Source: Novosphingobium capsulatum NBRC 12533 (lineage in GTDB: Bacteria > Pseudomonadota > Alphaproteobacteria > Sphingomonadales > Sphingomonadaceae). Taken from it: a stretch of 64,000 nucleotides of DNA. This document shows, piece after piece, positions 1 to 9,724 of the stretch. The notes beneath the pieces are model-generated. The model was not told where the DNA came from, made no database searches, and worked only from the letters and a program-made list of their open reading frames with translations. The stretch's first letter is position 1. Every line of letters begins with the position of its first letter. The DNA is taken from contig NZ_BCYV01000014.1 in NCBI RefSeq assembly GCF_001598375.1, positions 124,001-188,000 on the forward strand, given 5' to 3'. A program made the position numbers and the translations under genes.

Positions 1-485
1 AGCGTGGTCCAGGTCTTCTGGCCGTTGACGACGTAGTGGTCGCCATCGCGCACCGCGCTGGTTTTCAGGCTGGCAAGGTCAGAGCCGGCACCAGGTTCGG
101 AATAGCCCTGGCACCACCAGTCGGTACCGTCGAGGATACGCGGCAGCCAATGATCCTTTTGCGCCTGCGAACCATATTTGATCAGCACCGGACCCAGCAT
201 CGAAACGCCGAACGGGACGATGCGCGGTGCGTGGGCCAGCGCGCTTTCGATGTCGAAGATCGCCGCTTGCGCCACCGACCAGCCGGGGCCGCCATATTCC
301 TTGGGCCAGTGGTTGGCATACCAGCCGCGTTCGTTGAGGATGGCGTGCCATTCGACCATGTCCTGCTTGGTGAGCCGCTTGCTGGTGCGCACCTTTTCGG
401 CGATGCGGGTGGGCAGCCGATCCTTCAGGAAAGCCCTGACTTCCTCACGGAAAGCCATTTCCTCGGGCGAGAAGTGGAGATCCAT
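1..485 (-). CDS. Acyl-CoA dehydrogenase, N-terminal part (runs off left edge)
   Basis: A flavoprotein that would desaturate an acyl-CoA between the alpha and beta carbons. Only the first 161 residues are visible. The N-terminal helical domain opens MDLHFSPEEM, and YSEPGAGSDLASL at about residues 126-138 is the stretch that lines the FAD and acyl-CoA sites in this family. GQKTWTT follows just before the edge. The ATG at 485 fits the family start and has AAAGG about 9 bases upstream. It follows the acyl-CoA ligase by 79 bases and is the last visible gene of the leftward acyl-CoA operon. The catalytic glutamate region lies outside the window, so the subfamily cannot be fixed. Confidence 0.9.
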   Translation of the reverse strand, partial: MDLHFSPEEMAFREEVRAFLKDRLPTRIAEKVRTSKRLTKQDMVEWHAILNERGWYANHWPKEYGGPGWSVAQAAIFDIESALAHAPRIVPFGVSMLGPVLIKYGSQAQKDHWLPRILDGTDWWCQGYSEPGAGSDLASLKTSAVRDGDHYVVNGQKTWTT

Positions 486-564
486 CAGATCAACCTTTCA
501 AACAGGCCGCCGTGCGGCGGGCAGGGAGCAGGGCGGAGGCTGCCGGGACAAGCGGAGCAGGGCA

Positions 565-2217
565 TCAGGCCACGCCCGCCTGGGCGTTATCGGCATGGGT
601 GGCGCGGATCAGCTTCTTGTCGATCTTGCCGACGCTGGTGCGGGGCAGGCCCTCGACCACGGCAAAGCGCTCCAGCTTGGCATAGCGGGTGATGGTGCCC
701 TGGCTGATCGCCGCCTCGATCGGCGCGTTGAGCGTTTCGAGCGTCAGCGCGGCGCCAGGCCGCACGACCACGACCGCCAAGGGCCGCTCGCCCCATTTGG
801 CGTCTGGCATGGCCACCACCGCCACTTCCACCACACCTTCGGCAGTGGCGACGAGTTCCTCCAGCTGGATGGAATCGATCCATTCGCCGCCGGTCTTGAT
901 CACGTCCTTCAGCCGGTCGCGGATGCGGATATAGCCATCGGGATCGATTGTCGCGATGTCCTGCGTGTGCATCCAGCCGCCGCGCCACAACGTTTCCGAG
1001 GCCTTGGCATCGCCGGTGTAGCAGGGGGTAAGCCAGGGCGCGCGCAGCACCAGTTCGCCGCGCGTCTGGCCGTCATGCGGCAGATCATTCATGTCATCAT
1101 CGACGATCCGCGCAGAAATCAGCGGGGCCGGGACCGTCGCGGTCAATGCCTGGATTTCCACCGCGTCATCGCCTTCGGTGCCGGGGCGGATACGCGCGAC
1201 CGAGACCAGCGGCCCGGTTTCCGACATGCCGTACCCCGCGATCAGACGCATGCCCTTGCGGCGCCCTTCGGCGCAGAGTTGCGGCGACAATGCCGATCCG
1301 CCCACGGTGATCGTCCAGCCACTGACATCGGTGCCGGTCTTTTCGGCCGCATCGAGCAGCATCCGCAGGATGGTCGGCACGCAGTGCGAATAGGTCACCT
1401 TGTGCTGCGCGTGCAGCCGGCACAGCATCTCGGGCTCGTACCGACCCGGATAGACTTGCGTCATGCCCAGCATCGTCGCGACATAGGGCACGCCCCAGGC
1501 ATGGACGTGGAACATCGGCGTCAGCGGCATGTAGACGTCTTTGTAGGCAAAGCCGGTGCCGTCGGCCGCGCCGAACGGCGCGTTGCACGCCAGCGTGTGG
1601 AGGACCAACTGGCGGTGGGTAAAGCACACGCCCTTGGGATTGCCGGTGGTGCCGGTGGTGTAAAAGGTGGTGGCAACGGCGTTTTCGTCGAAGTCCTCGA
1701 ACGGATAATCCGGCGAGGCTGCGGCCGACAGCGCTTCGTACTCGCCCTTGGCAAAGGCCGGCAGCGCGCCTTGCGTGCCATCCATGATGGCGACCACTGC
1801 CTTTACGCCGGGCAGCGATGGCAGCACGGCTTCAACCAGCGGAAAGAAATCATGGTGGACGAGCAGGATCTCCGCCTTGGCGTGGTTCAGCGTGTAGGCA
1901 ACCTGCGGCGCGGGCAGACGCACGTTCACCGTCTGCAGCACAGCGCCCATCATCGGAACGGCGAAATAGGCCTCGAGATAGCGGTGGCTGTCCCAGTCCA
2001 TCACCGCGATCGTCATCCCCTGCTCGGCACCCAGGTCCGCCAGCAGCGAGGCGAGCCGGCCGACCCGCCCGGCAAACTCGCGATAGGTCCAGCTGCCCTG
2101 GTCGCGATAGACGATCCGCCGGTCGCTCGCCGTGGTCAGGGCACTATCGAGCAGGTGGCGGATGGTCAGCGGGAAGCGATAGGCCTCGGTCGCCGGTTCA
2201 GCGAAGCGTAGCGGCAT
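565..2217 (-). CDS. Fatty-acyl-CoA synthetase (AMP-forming ligase)
   Basis: Activates a carboxylic acid with ATP and CoA, giving the acyl-CoA for the neighbouring beta-oxidation enzymes. The protein is 550 residues, normal for the ANL superfamily. The AMP-binding P-loop YTTGTTGNPKG is at about residues 186-196. GYGMSETGP is the adenine-binding motif, an aspartate in TQDIATID binds ribose, and GKIDKK near the C-terminus carries the catalytic lysine. The frame stays open for 72 codons upstream, but the ATG at 2217 is chosen because MPLRFAEPATEAYRFPLT is the usual start and GGAGAG lies just upstream. It sits 35 bases after the hydratase/dehydrogenase gene in the same operon. Substrate chain length cannot be read from sequence. 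Confidence 0.92.
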   Translation of the reverse strand: MPLRFAEPATEAYRFPLTIRHLLDSALTTASDRRIVYRDQGSWTYREFAGRVGRLASLLADLGAEQGMTIAVMDWDSHRYLEAYFAVPMMGAVLQTVNVRLPAPQVAYTLNHAKAEILLVHHDFFPLVEAVLPSLPGVKAVVAIMDGTQGALPAFAKGEYEALSAAASPDYPFEDFDENAVATTFYTTGTTGNPKGVCFTHRQLVLHTLACNAPFGAADGTGFAYKDVYMPLTPMFHVHAWGVPYVATMLGMTQVYPGRYEPEMLCRLHAQHKVTYSHCVPTILRMLLDAAEKTGTDVSGWTITVGGSALSPQLCAEGRRKGMRLIAGYGMSETGPLVSVARIRPGTEGDDAVEIQALTATVPAPLISARIVDDDMNDLPHDGQTRGELVLRAPWLTPCYTGDAKASETLWRGGWMHTQDIATIDPDGYIRIRDRLKDVIKTGGEWIDSIQLEELVATAEGVVEVAVVAMPDAKWGERPLAVVVVRPGAALTLETLNAPIEAAISQGTITRYAKLERFAVVEGLPRTSVGKIDKKLIRATHADNAQAGVA

Positions 2218-2252
2218 GATGCTCTCCTCTTGTCTTGTCTTTTTTGCGTCGC

Positions 2253-4286
2253 TTATCGGTCGAGCGGCTTGCCTTGCGCGGCGCATTCCAGCAGCAGCGG
2301 CGAGAGCGTGAATTCGGCGCCCAGCGCTTGTTGGTAGCGTGTCAGGGCCTGCGCGATCTTGTCCAATCCGACCGTGTCTGCCCAGAACATCGGCCCGCCC
2401 TTGTGACGCGGCCAACCATAGCCATAGTTCCACACGACATCGATATCCGAAGCGCGTTGGGCGATGCCTTCTTCCAGGATCTTGGCGCCTTCGTTGACCA
2501 TCGAGTACAGCGTGCGCACCATGATCTCCTCGTCGGAAATATCGCGCGGGACGATGCCAGCCCTGGCGCGGAAATCATCGATGATCGTCGCAACGACCGG
2601 CGATGGCGTCGGCCGCCGCTTTTCGTCGTAATCGTAGAAGCCGGCCTGCTTCTTCTGGCCCCAGCGGCCCTCGGCGCACAGCGCGTCCTGAAGGCTTTCG
2701 ATGCGGCTGGGATCGCGATGCCAGCCGATATCGACGCCGGCGAGATCGGCCATCTGGAACGGCCCCATCGGCATGCCGAAGTCGGTATGCACGCGATCGA
2801 CCTGTTCCGGCGTGGCGCCTTCCAGCAGCAACGCGTTGGCGTTGGCCTGGCGCGGGATCAGCATGCGATTGCCGATGAAGCCATAGCAGACCCCCGCCAC
2901 AACCGGCACCTTGCCGATTTTGCGCGCGATATCCATGCCGGTGGCCAGCGCATCGGGCGCGGTTTTGGCGCCGCGTACCACCTCGACCAGCTTCATCACG
3001 TTGGCGGGCGAGAAGAAATGGAGGCCGAGCACGTCCTGCGGGCGCGTCGTTGTCGCCGCGATTTCGTCGATCGAGAGATAGGAGGTATTTGACGCAAGCA
3101 TCGCGCCCGGCTTGGCGATGCCGTGGAGCCTGGCAAAAATCTCCTTCTTCACGTCCATGTTTTCATAGACCGCCTCGATGATGAGGTCGCAGTCGGCAAG
3201 CGCTGAAAAGTCGAGCGTCGGGGTGACCAGGCCCATCGCCTTTTCCACCTGCTCGGCGGTGAGCCTGCCCTTGGCGGCAGTCGCCTCATAGTTCTTGCGC
3301 ATGACGCCGATGCCACGGTCCAGCGCATCCTGCGCCATCTCGACCATGGTTACCGGGATATTCGCCGAGAGGAAATTCATCGAGATGCCGCCGCCCATCG
3401 TGCCCGCGCCGATCACGCCGACCTTGGTGATCGGGCGGAGCTGGATATCCTTGGGCAGGCCATCGATCTTGGCCGCGGCGCGCTCGGCGAAGAAGACGTG
3501 GCGCAGCGCCTTGGACTGCTCGCCGGCGACGAGTTGCTGGAACAGCGCGCGTTCCTTTTCCTGCCCTTGGTCGAGCGGCAGTTCGGTTGCCGCCTTCACC
3601 GCCGCGATGCAGGCTTGGGGCGCGTCGAGGCCCTTGATCTTGCGGGCATTTTGGGCCGCAAACTGTTCAAACACTGCCGGATCGGCCGAAACCGAACGAT
3701 CGCCGGTGCGGCGGGGCGCAGTGAGCGTGCGGGCATAGGCGATCGCCTCGGCGGCAAGGCTTTCGTCACTTTCGGCCAGTTTGTCGACGAGCCCGGCCTG
3801 CGCCGCCTTGCTCGCCGCGATCGGCGTACCCGAGACAATCATGCCAAGCGCGGTTTCCACGCCGACGAGGCGCGGCAGCCGTTGCGTGCCACCGGCACCG
3901 GGCAGGATGCCAAGCGAGACTTCGGGCAGGCCCAGCCTGGCCTTGGGGCTGGCGATCCGGTAATGCGCGCCCAGCGCCACCTCCAGCCCGCCGCCCAGCG
4001 CCATGCCATGAATGGCGGCGACCACCGGCTTGGCGCTCGCCTCGATCGCATCGACCACCTGCGGCAGCCAAGGATCGACCGGCGGCTTGCCAAACTCGGT
4101 AATGTCGGCGCCACCCGAGAACATCTTGCCGGCGCCGCGAATGACGATCGCCTTGATCGCCGGATCGCCCTGCGCATCGGCCAGCGCCTTGGCCAGCCCC
4201 TGGCGGACCTGCGCCCCCAGTGCATTGACCGGCGGGTTGGCCATGACAATCTCGAGGACGTCGTCGTGAAGCTTGGTCTCGATCAT
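2253..4286 (-). CDS. Bifunctional enoyl-CoA hydratase / 3-hydroxyacyl-CoA dehydrogenase
   Basis: Catalyses the two middle steps of beta-oxidation: hydration of the enoyl-CoA, then NAD-dependent oxidation of the 3-hydroxyacyl-CoA. The 677 residues show a crotonase domain over roughly the first 190, with the oxyanion-hole stretch [12 protein letters not shown] and the glutamate-bearing [17 protein letters not shown] Rossmann domain follows ([13 protein letters not shown], about residue 290), then [17 protein letters not shown] with the dehydrogenase histidine, and the C-terminal helical domain. This is the FadB/FadJ or peroxisomal MFE-1 layout. The ATG at 4286 is preferred over an upstream extension of 31 codons. 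It lies 13 bases after the SDR gene. No thiolase is encoded in the window, so the last beta-oxidation step must come from elsewhere or be unnecessary. Confidence 0.94.
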   Translation of the reverse strand: MIETKLHDDVLEIVMANPPVNALGAQVRQGLAKALADAQGDPAIKAIVIRGAGKMFSGGADITEFGKPPVDPWLPQVVDAIEASAKPVVAAIHGMALGGGLEVALGAHYRIASPKARLGLPEVSLGILPGAGGTQRLPRLVGVETALGMIVSGTPIAASKAAQAGLVDKLAESDESLAAEAIAYARTLTAPRRTGDRSVSADPAVFEQFAAQNARKIKGLDAPQACIAAVKAATELPLDQGQEKERALFQQLVAGEQSKALRHVFFAERAAAKIDGLPKDIQLRPITKVGVIGAGTMGGGISMNFLSANIPVTMVEMAQDALDRGIGVMRKNYEATAAKGRLTAEQVEKAMGLVTPTLDFSALADCDLIIEAVYENMDVKKEIFARLHGIAKPGAMLASNTSYLSIDEIAATTTRPQDVLGLHFFSPANVMKLVEVVRGAKTAPDALATGMDIARKIGKVPVVAGVCYGFIGNRMLIPRQANANALLLEGATPEQVDRVHTDFGMPMGPFQMADLAGVDIGWHRDPSRIESLQDALCAEGRWGQKKQAGFYDYDEKRRPTPSPVVATIIDDFRARAGIVPRDISDEEIMVRTLYSMVNEGAKILEEGIAQRASDIDVVWNYGYGWPRHKGGPMFWADTVGLDKIAQALTRYQQALGAEFTLSPLLLECAAQGKPLDR

Positions 4287-4299
4287 GGGATATCTCTCG

Positions 4300-5097
4300 T
4301 CAGAAGGACGTCTCGCCCAGGCCGCGCGGCCGGGCGAAGGGATGGGAGGAGGAGAGGCCGGCATCGACGACCAGGGCATGGCCGTTGACGTAGCTGGCTT
4401 CGTCGGACGCGAGGAATGCGACCGCGGTGGCGATCTCGATGGGCTGGCCGCCGCGCTTGAGCGGGTTGAGTTGCCCCAGTTGGTCGCTTTTGCCCTTGGC
4501 GCGGGCGCGTTCGTAGAATGACTGGGTCATGCCCGTCTCGATCAGGCCAGGGCACACCGCATTGACGCGAATGCCCGATCCGCTGAGCTGCTGTGCCGCA
4601 GTCTGCACAAGATTGATCACCCCCGCCTTGGATGCGGAGTATGCCGGGCCACCCGCGCCGGCCCGCAGCCCTGCGACCGAGGCGGTACAGATGATCGCAC
4701 CGGCGGTTCCGGCATCGAGCATGGCCTTGGCGCCATGCTTGATGGCAAGGAACGGACCGATCAGGTTGACCTGCAGCAGGGCCTGCCAATCCTCCGCCGA
4801 CTGGTCGAAGATGCCGGCCATGCCGCCGCTGATCCCGGCGTTGGCAAAGATCACATCGATCCCGCCATGGGTCTGGATTGCGGCGGCGATCATCGCGATG
4901 ACATCGCCCTCATTGCCCGCGTCCCCGCGCATCGCGGTAATCGCGGGATGTGCGGCAGCCGTCGCTTCCACGCCATCGGTGAGGTCGACCGCCAAAACCT
5001 TTGCGCCTTGTTCGGCAAACAGGATGGCCGCGGCGCGGCCAATTCCCGATGCCGCGCCGGTGACGAGGACACTCTTGCCGGCAAACCGCGCGTTCAC
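4300..5097 (-). CDS. Short-chain dehydrogenase/reductase
   Basis: NAD(P)-dependent oxidoreductase of the classical SDR family, 265 residues, acting on an unknown alcohol or ketone. Visible motifs are the cofactor glycines [10 protein letters not shown] (about residues 13-22), an acidic residue after the second strand (AVDLTDG) that favours NAD over NADP, ANAG, the catalytic serine in CTASVAG, and YSASKAG carrying the catalytic Tyr and Lys. Its start overlaps the stop of the upstream SDR by four bases (ATGA), so the two are translationally coupled. Position inside the acyl-CoA operon suggests it works on a hydroxy- or keto-acyl intermediate. That is inference. Confidence 0.9.
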   Translation of the reverse strand: MNARFAGKSVLVTGAASGIGRAAAILFAEQGAKVLAVDLTDGVEATAAAHPAITAMRGDAGNEGDVIAMIAAAIQTHGGIDVIFANAGISGGMAGIFDQSAEDWQALLQVNLIGPFLAIKHGAKAMLDAGTAGAIICTASVAGLRAGAGGPAYSASKAGVINLVQTAAQQLSGSGIRVNAVCPGLIETGMTQSFYERARAKGKSDQLGQLNPLKRGGQPIEIATAVAFLASDEASYVNGHALVVDAGLSSSHPFARPRGLGETSF

Positions 5098-5870
5098 AGG
5101 CCGCCCCGGATAGTCGTGCCACCGTCAACGACAATGCCCTGGCCGGTGACATAGGCGCCGGCTTTCGAAGCGAGGAAGACCGCCGCGCCCGCGATCTCGT
5201 CGGGCTCGCCAATGCGGCCGAGCGGGGTGACGCGCTTGAGCGCGGCCTCTGCCTCCGGGTCTTCCCACAGCGCCTTGGCAAAGTCGGTGCGGATCACCCC
5301 GGGTGCGATGGCGTTGACGCGCACGTTGTGCCTGCCAAATTCGATCGCAAGGTTGCGGACCAGCTGGAAATCGGCGGCCTTGGACACGTTGTAGGCGCCG
5401 ATCACGTCGGACCCGATCAGCCCGCCGATCGAGGAGACGATCACGATCGCGCCGTTCTCGCGCTCGATCATTTCGGGCACGACCATGTTGACCAGCCAGT
5501 GATTGGCCAGCACGTTGTTGTCGAAGATCTTGCGGAACTGTTCGTCGGTGATCCCCGCCATGGGCCCGTAATAGGGGTTGGAGGCCGCGTTGCAGACGAG
5601 GATGTCGATCTTGCCGAACCGCTGGCGCGTTTCCGAGACCAGCGCCTGCAGCATCGCCTTGTCAGAGATGCTGGCCGCGATGGCGATGGCGCGTTCCTCG
5701 CCATGCGTGGCGTTGATGGCGTTGGCAACTTCCTCGCAAGCCTGCTGCTTGCGGCTGGAGATCACCACCTTGGCACCGGCATCGGCATAAGCCTCGGCGA
5801 TGGCGCGGCCAATGCCGCGCGACGATCCGGTGATGATCGCGACTTTGCCGGTCAGATCGAACAAGTCCAT
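5094..5870 (-). CDS. Short-chain dehydrogenase/reductase
   Basis: Second classical SDR of the operon, 258 residues. It has the [12 protein letters not shown] cofactor loop, an arginine-bearing SSRKQQ after the second strand (this hints at NADP), CNAAS, the catalytic serine in VSSIGG, and YNVSKAA with Tyr and Lys. The C-terminus [14 protein letters not shown] is typical of the DHRS4/FabG-like group. The frame is open for 75 codons upstream, but the ATG at 5870 begins the conserved [15 protein letters not shown]. It starts 14 bases after the phosphotransferase gene and overlaps the next SDR by four bases. The two SDRs differ in likely cofactor and so are probably not redundant. Confidence 0.9.
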   Translation of the reverse strand: MDLFDLTGKVAIITGSSRGIGRAIAEAYADAGAKVVISSRKQQACEEVANAINATHGEERAIAIAASISDKAMLQALVSETRQRFGKIDILVCNAASNPYYGPMAGITDEQFRKIFDNNVLANHWLVNMVVPEMIERENGAIVIVSSIGGLIGSDVIGAYNVSKAADFQLVRNLAIEFGRHNVRVNAIAPGVIRTDFAKALWEDPEAEAALKRVTPLGRIGEPDEIAGAAVFLASKAGAYVTGQGIVVDGGTTIRGGL

Positions 5871-5884
5871 GTTTATCGCTCTCC

Positions 5885-6901
5885 TTATGCGGTGGCGCCG
5901 GCCTGGCGTGCTTGTGCCCAGGCGGCCTGGGCCAGCGGCCGCAATTTGGCGACGGCTTCTGCGGCCCTGCTGCTCGAGGCATTGCCATCGATCAGACGCT
6001 TCTTGATGCCCTGGACGATGCCGACCAGGCGGAACAGGTTGTAGGCAAAATACCAATGCAGATCGGGCAAGGCGTCTCGCCCGCTTGCCGCGCAATAGCG
6101 GTCGACCATGGCGCCAAGCGGGGGCAGCCCTTCGGCAGCGAGATCGAGGCCGGCGAGCCCAGACCGCCCGTCACGCGGCATCGCCCAGTTCATCGCGAAA
6201 TACGTGAAGTCGGCCAGCGGATCGCCGATCGTGGTCAACTCCCAATCGAGCACCGCTGCCACCCTGGGGGCAGTGGGGTCATAGATCAGGTTGTCGATCC
6301 GGTAGTCGCCGTGGATGATCGCGGTGCGGGTCTGCGCGGGCACTGTACGCGGCAGCCAATCGATCAGCTTGTCCACCTCGGCAATGTCGTCCGTCTGCGC
6401 GGCGCGATACTGCTTGGTCCAGCGCTGGATCTGCCGCTCGAAATAGTTGCCTGGCGGTCCGAAATCACCGAGCCCGACGGCCTGGTGATCGAGCGCGTGA
6501 AGCGCCGCCAGCGTATCGACCATCGCCTCGTAATAGGCATGGCGATCGGGCTTGGGGATATCGGGCAGCGTGCCATCCCACAGCGTGCGGCCCTCCACCA
6601 GCTCCATCAGGTAGAAGACGGCACCGATCACGCTCTCGTCCTCGCACAGCGCGATTGGACGGGGCACGGGAAATCCGGTTGGGGAAAGGGCCGAGATCAG
6701 GCGAAATTCACGATCGACCGCATGGGCCGACGGCAGCAACTGGCCAAACGGCTTGCGCCGCAGCACGAAATTTCCGGCCGAGGTTTCGATGCGGTAGGTG
6801 GGGTTGGACTGCCCGCCGGCAAACTTCTCCACCGCGCGCAGCTCGGCAGCGGTGGCCTGTTTGAGCCATCCCGCCAGCCTGTCCTGGTCGAGATCGCTCA
6901 T
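5885..6901 (-). CDS. Aminoglycoside-phosphotransferase-fold kinase (ACAD10/11 N-domain type)
   Basis: Kinase of the APH/choline-kinase fold, 338 residues. The catalytic loop is [10 protein letters not shown] at residues 197-206 with base D199. The metal-binding DWE is at about 219-221, followed by GDPLAD. This subgroup matches the N-terminal domain of mitochondrial ACAD10/ACAD11 and bacterial LvaA-type kinases, which phosphorylate the hydroxyl of 4-hydroxyacyl-CoAs. In support, the next gene upstream is the matching acyl-CoA dehydrogenase and overlaps it by four bases. Together they look like a split ACAD11. The true substrate is not visible in sequence. An aminoglycoside-resistance role is unlikely given the operon. 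Confidence 0.88.
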   Translation of the reverse strand: MSDLDQDRLAGWLKQATAAELRAVEKFAGGQSNPTYRIETSAGNFVLRRKPFGQLLPSAHAVDREFRLISALSPTGFPVPRPIALCEDESVIGAVFYLMELVEGRTLWDGTLPDIPKPDRHAYYEAMVDTLAALHALDHQAVGLGDFGPPGNYFERQIQRWTKQYRAAQTDDIAEVDKLIDWLPRTVPAQTRTAIIHGDYRIDNLIYDPTAPRVAAVLDWELTTIGDPLADFTYFAMNWAMPRDGRSGLAGLDLAAEGLPPLGAMVDRYCAASGRDALPDLHWYFAYNLFRLVGIVQGIKKRLIDGNASSSRAAEAVAKLRPLAQAAWAQARQAGATA

Positions 6902-8145
6902 CGCGCGGCGTCACGGTATTTGCCGAGTTCCGCGCGGGCGATGGCGCGGGCGTGCACCTCGTCAGGGCCGTCGGCAAGGCGCAGCGTGCGGATGTTGGCC
7001 CAGTCTGCCGCCAGCTGAAAATCGCCCGAGACACCAGCGCCGCCATGGGCCTGCACGGCATCGTCGATGATTTTCAGGGCCATCATCGGCGCCTGCACCT
7101 TGATCATCGCGATCTCGTTGCGGGCGGCCTTGTTGCCGGCGCGGTCCATCATGTCGGCCGCCTTGAGGCAGAGCAGCCGCGTCATCTCGATGTCGATGCG
7201 GGCACGGGCGACGCGTTCCTCCCACACACTGTGTTCGGAGAGGCGCTTGCCGAACGCGGTGCGCGATACCAGCCGCCTGGCCATGGCCTCCAGCGCCTCC
7301 TCGGCGGCGCCGATCGTGCGCATGCAGTGATGAATGCGGCCCGGCCCGAGCCTTCCCTGGGCAATCTCAAAGCCGCGGCCCTCGCCCAGCAGCAGGTTTT
7401 CCGCCGGCACGCGCACATCGGTCAGCGTGACCTCGGCATGGCCGTGGGGGGCGTGGTCATAGCCATAAACCGACAGCAGCCTCTCGACCTTCACGCCGGG
7501 CGTATCGACATCGACCAGGATCATCGCCTGCTGGCTGTGCGCGGGGGCATCGGGATCGGTCTTGCCCATCACGATCGCCAGCTTGGCGCGCGGGTCGCCC
7601 ATGCCAGACGACCACCACTTGCGCCCGTTGATCACATAATGATCGCCGTCACGCCGGATCGAGGTGCGGATGTTGGTCGCGTCGGACGAGGCGACCTCGG
7701 GCTCGGTCATCAGGAACGCCGAGCGGATGGTGCCCTCCATCAGCGGCTTGAGCCAGCGATCCTTCTGCGCCCGCGTGCCATAGCGGTGCAGCACTTCCAT
7801 GTTGCCGGTGTCGGGCGCCGAGCAGTTGAACACTTCCGAAGCCCAGCCGATGCGCCCCATCTCTTCGGCGCAGAGCGCATATTCAAGATTGCTGAGCTGC
7901 GTTCCCTCGAACACGAAGCTGTCGTCCACATGGCTATGGCCCGACGCCGGCGGCATGAACAGGTTCCACAGCCCGGCAGCCTTGGCCTTTGGCTTGAGCG
8001 CCTCGATCGTTTGTGATGGCGCCCAGCGATCGCCGGTGTTCACCTCTGCCCCATAGGCTTCGACCTGCGGCCTGACGTGCGCGGCGATAAAATCACGCAC
8101 CGCGCCTTGGAAGTGCCGCTCACGTTCGGTGAAGGTGAAATTCAT
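6898..8145 (-). CDS. Acyl-CoA dehydrogenase, ACAD10/11-like
   Basis: First gene of the leftward acyl-CoA operon, 415 residues. It shows [13 protein letters not shown] (FAD and substrate site), [11 protein letters not shown], and the C-terminal helical domain with [11 protein letters not shown]. Near the C-terminus [10 protein letters not shown] replaces the YEGT-type segment of ordinary acyl-CoA dehydrogenases. A DGPDEVH motif is characteristic of the ACAD10/11 group, which pairs with a phosphotransferase domain. The gene overlaps the kinase gene downstream by four bases, consistent with a stoichiometric pair. The promoter must lie in the 234-base gap shared with the divergent tandem-TetR gene. 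Together the pair may remove a gamma-hydroxyl through a phosphorylated acyl-CoA. This is inference from the ACAD11/LvaA precedent. Confidence 0.92.
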   Translation of the reverse strand: MNFTFTERERHFQGAVRDFIAAHVRPQVEAYGAEVNTGDRWAPSQTIEALKPKAKAAGLWNLFMPPASGHSHVDDSFVFEGTQLSNLEYALCAEEMGRIGWASEVFNCSAPDTGNMEVLHRYGTRAQKDRWLKPLMEGTIRSAFLMTEPEVASSDATNIRTSIRRDGDHYVINGRKWWSSGMGDPRAKLAIVMGKTDPDAPAHSQQAMILVDVDTPGVKVERLLSVYGYDHAPHGHAEVTLTDVRVPAENLLLGEGRGFEIAQGRLGPGRIHHCMRTIGAAEEALEAMARRLVSRTAFGKRLSEHSVWEERVARARIDIEMTRLLCLKAADMMDRAGNKAARNEIAMIKVQAPMMALKIIDDAVQAHGGAGVSGDFQLAADWANIRTLRLADGPDEVHARAIARAELGKYRDAAR

Positions 8146-8379
8146 GGACCTCTCCAGAGGCTGGCCGACTCAAGGGCCATACCCTAAGTTCTAATTATGC
8201 CTGACCATGACGCATCTCTGCAGACCTGTCCAGCAGGACTCGACAAGCAAAACGAGATATATTGCGTAAAATCGGCACGGCTCGTCGCTTTGTCAAAACT
8301 GACCCGATATTCGAATAGCAGTTTGGGGTGGTTCAATCTGTGGGTCGACAGCCGCGGCGCGAGTGGCGATAAGGCATGC

Positions 8380-9630
8380 ATGTGCGACACCATCCCCCCC
8401 ATGCCTGGCGCGGAAACCGGCGCTGCCTTGGTCGATAGCGCGACCCGCTTTGACAGGCAGAAGCAGCGCATCGTCGATGCGGCGACGGCGCTGTTGAACG
8501 ACAAGGGCATGCGCGGGATGACGCTGTCTGACGTGGCGACCGAGCTGGGCCTGAGCACGACCAGCGTGACCTACTACTTCCGTCGCAAGGAGCAGCTGCT
8601 GACGGCGGTGTTCGAAGACACGCTCGGCCGGCTGGCGGCGATGGTGGATGCAGCGCAGGCAGAGGCGACGCCCCGCGCGCGCGTTGCCCGCTACGTCGAA
8701 CTGCATTTCGAGCACTTTGCGGGAACCCTGCGTCAGTCGGAGCGGCCGCTGGCAAACCTTTCCGAAATTCGCTCGATGGACGAGCCGGCGCGATCATCGC
8801 TGATCGAGCAATATCGCGGCACGCTGCGGGCGATCCGCAGTTTCTTTGGCCCGGCCCGCGATGCCTCGCACCGCGACGTGCTGATCGCGCGCGCGCACAT
8901 CCTCAACGAGGCGCTGCTATGGCAGCGCACATGGCTCGGGCAGTTCGCGATCGGGGACATGCCCAATGTCCGGCAGCGTTTTTTCCGGATTCTCGACGGC
9001 GGTATCCTCACGCCCGGCACGGCCTGGGACGTTCGCGTGTTCACGCCGGGGGCGGTAACCGATGCGGGCGACCAGGAAAGCTTCCTGCGCGTGGCAACGC
9101 GTTTCATCAATGCCACCGGCTATCGCGGCGCGTCCGTCAAGCGGATCATGGCGGAATTCAATCGCACCAAGGGCAGCTTCTACCATCATCTCGATTCCAA
9201 GGATGATCTGGTCGTCGCGTGCTGGCGGGCCAGCCACCGTCGCCTGGCCGATTTGCAGACCAGGGCCAGGGCCGAGCAGGCATCGGCGTGGAAGCGGCTT
9301 TCCGCTACGGTGCAGTCGGCGCTGCAGTTGCAGTTTGCCGACGAGTTCCCGCTGCTGCGCGTGACGGCCTATCAGGCGATGCCGCCTGCGGTCCGCGCGC
9401 TGGCGCTGCGCTATGCCCAGCGCACGGCGCTCGGCATGATGGGCGAACTGGTGGAGGGCATGGCCGAAGGCGCCGTTCGCCTGGTCGATCCGTTCATTGC
9501 CGCACAGTTTCTGCTGGCGGCCATCAACGCGGCTTACGATCTGCAGGGGTGGCGCAAGGATCGCTCGCTGGCCGTGGTGATGGACGCCTACAAGTCGGTA
9601 TTGGGCAACGGCTTGTTCGCCCCGGAGTGA
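8380..9630 (+). CDS. Tandem TetR regulator (two TetR domains fused)
   Basis: Transcription regulator of 416 residues, about twice the usual TetR length. Two separate helix-turn-helix segments are visible: residues about 48-68 (TLSDVATELGLSTTSVTYYF) and about 250-271 (SVKRIMAEFNRTKGSFYHHL). Each is followed by its own helical ligand-binding half. The frame is open for 61 codons upstream. The ATG at 8380 is chosen because GATAAGG precedes it, and the ATG at 8401 is the other option. It is divergent from the acyl-CoA operon across 234 bases, so it is the natural repressor of that operon, probably sensing an acyl-CoA or the free acid. One polypeptide could bind as a pseudo-dimer or bridge two half-sites. 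Confidence 0.88.
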   Translation: MCDTIPPMPGAETGAALVDSATRFDRQKQRIVDAATALLNDKGMRGMTLSDVATELGLSTTSVTYYFRRKEQLLTAVFEDTLGRLAAMVDAAQAEATPRARVARYVELHFEHFAGTLRQSERPLANLSEIRSMDEPARSSLIEQYRGTLRAIRSFFGPARDASHRDVLIARAHILNEALLWQRTWLGQFAIGDMPNVRQRFFRILDGGILTPGTAWDVRVFTPGAVTDAGDQESFLRVATRFINATGYRGASVKRIMAEFNRTKGSFYHHLDSKDDLVVACWRASHRRLADLQTRARAEQASAWKRLSATVQSALQLQFADEFPLLRVTAYQAMPPAVRALALRYAQRTALGMMGELVEGMAEGAVRLVDPFIAAQFLLAAINAAYDLQGWRKDRSLAVVMDAYKSVLGNGLFAPE

Positions 9631-9671
9631 GGGGAGGGCATTTTCCGCGCCGCTCGGCTGGCTTGTATAAT

Positions 9672-9685
9672 ATAGTCAGGGCTAT
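9672..9685. promoter_or_regulatory. Operator-like palindrome, ATAG-N6-CTAT (site A)
   Basis: ATAG-TCAGGG-CTAT lies 40 bases before the response-regulator start. A perfect TATAAT hexamer (9666-9671) abuts its left edge, so it sits at the core promoter. It is one of seven exact copies of this motif in the window, all outside well-defined coding sequence. Confidence 0.7.
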
Positions 9686-9724
9686 AATACCTGCGGCCAT
9701 GTCGCAATCGCTGGGCAACAATGC

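Noticed and set aside
178..2211. 677-codon open frame on the plus strand
   Set aside because: It lies opposite the acyl-CoA ligase, has arginine/histidine/glycine-rich filler composition and no family motif. It is a GC-skew shadow of the real gene.
5885..6901. Aminoglycoside resistance gene
   Set aside because: The APH fold is present, but the [10 protein letters not shown] type and coupling to an ACAD10/11-like dehydrogenase point to acyl-CoA metabolism.
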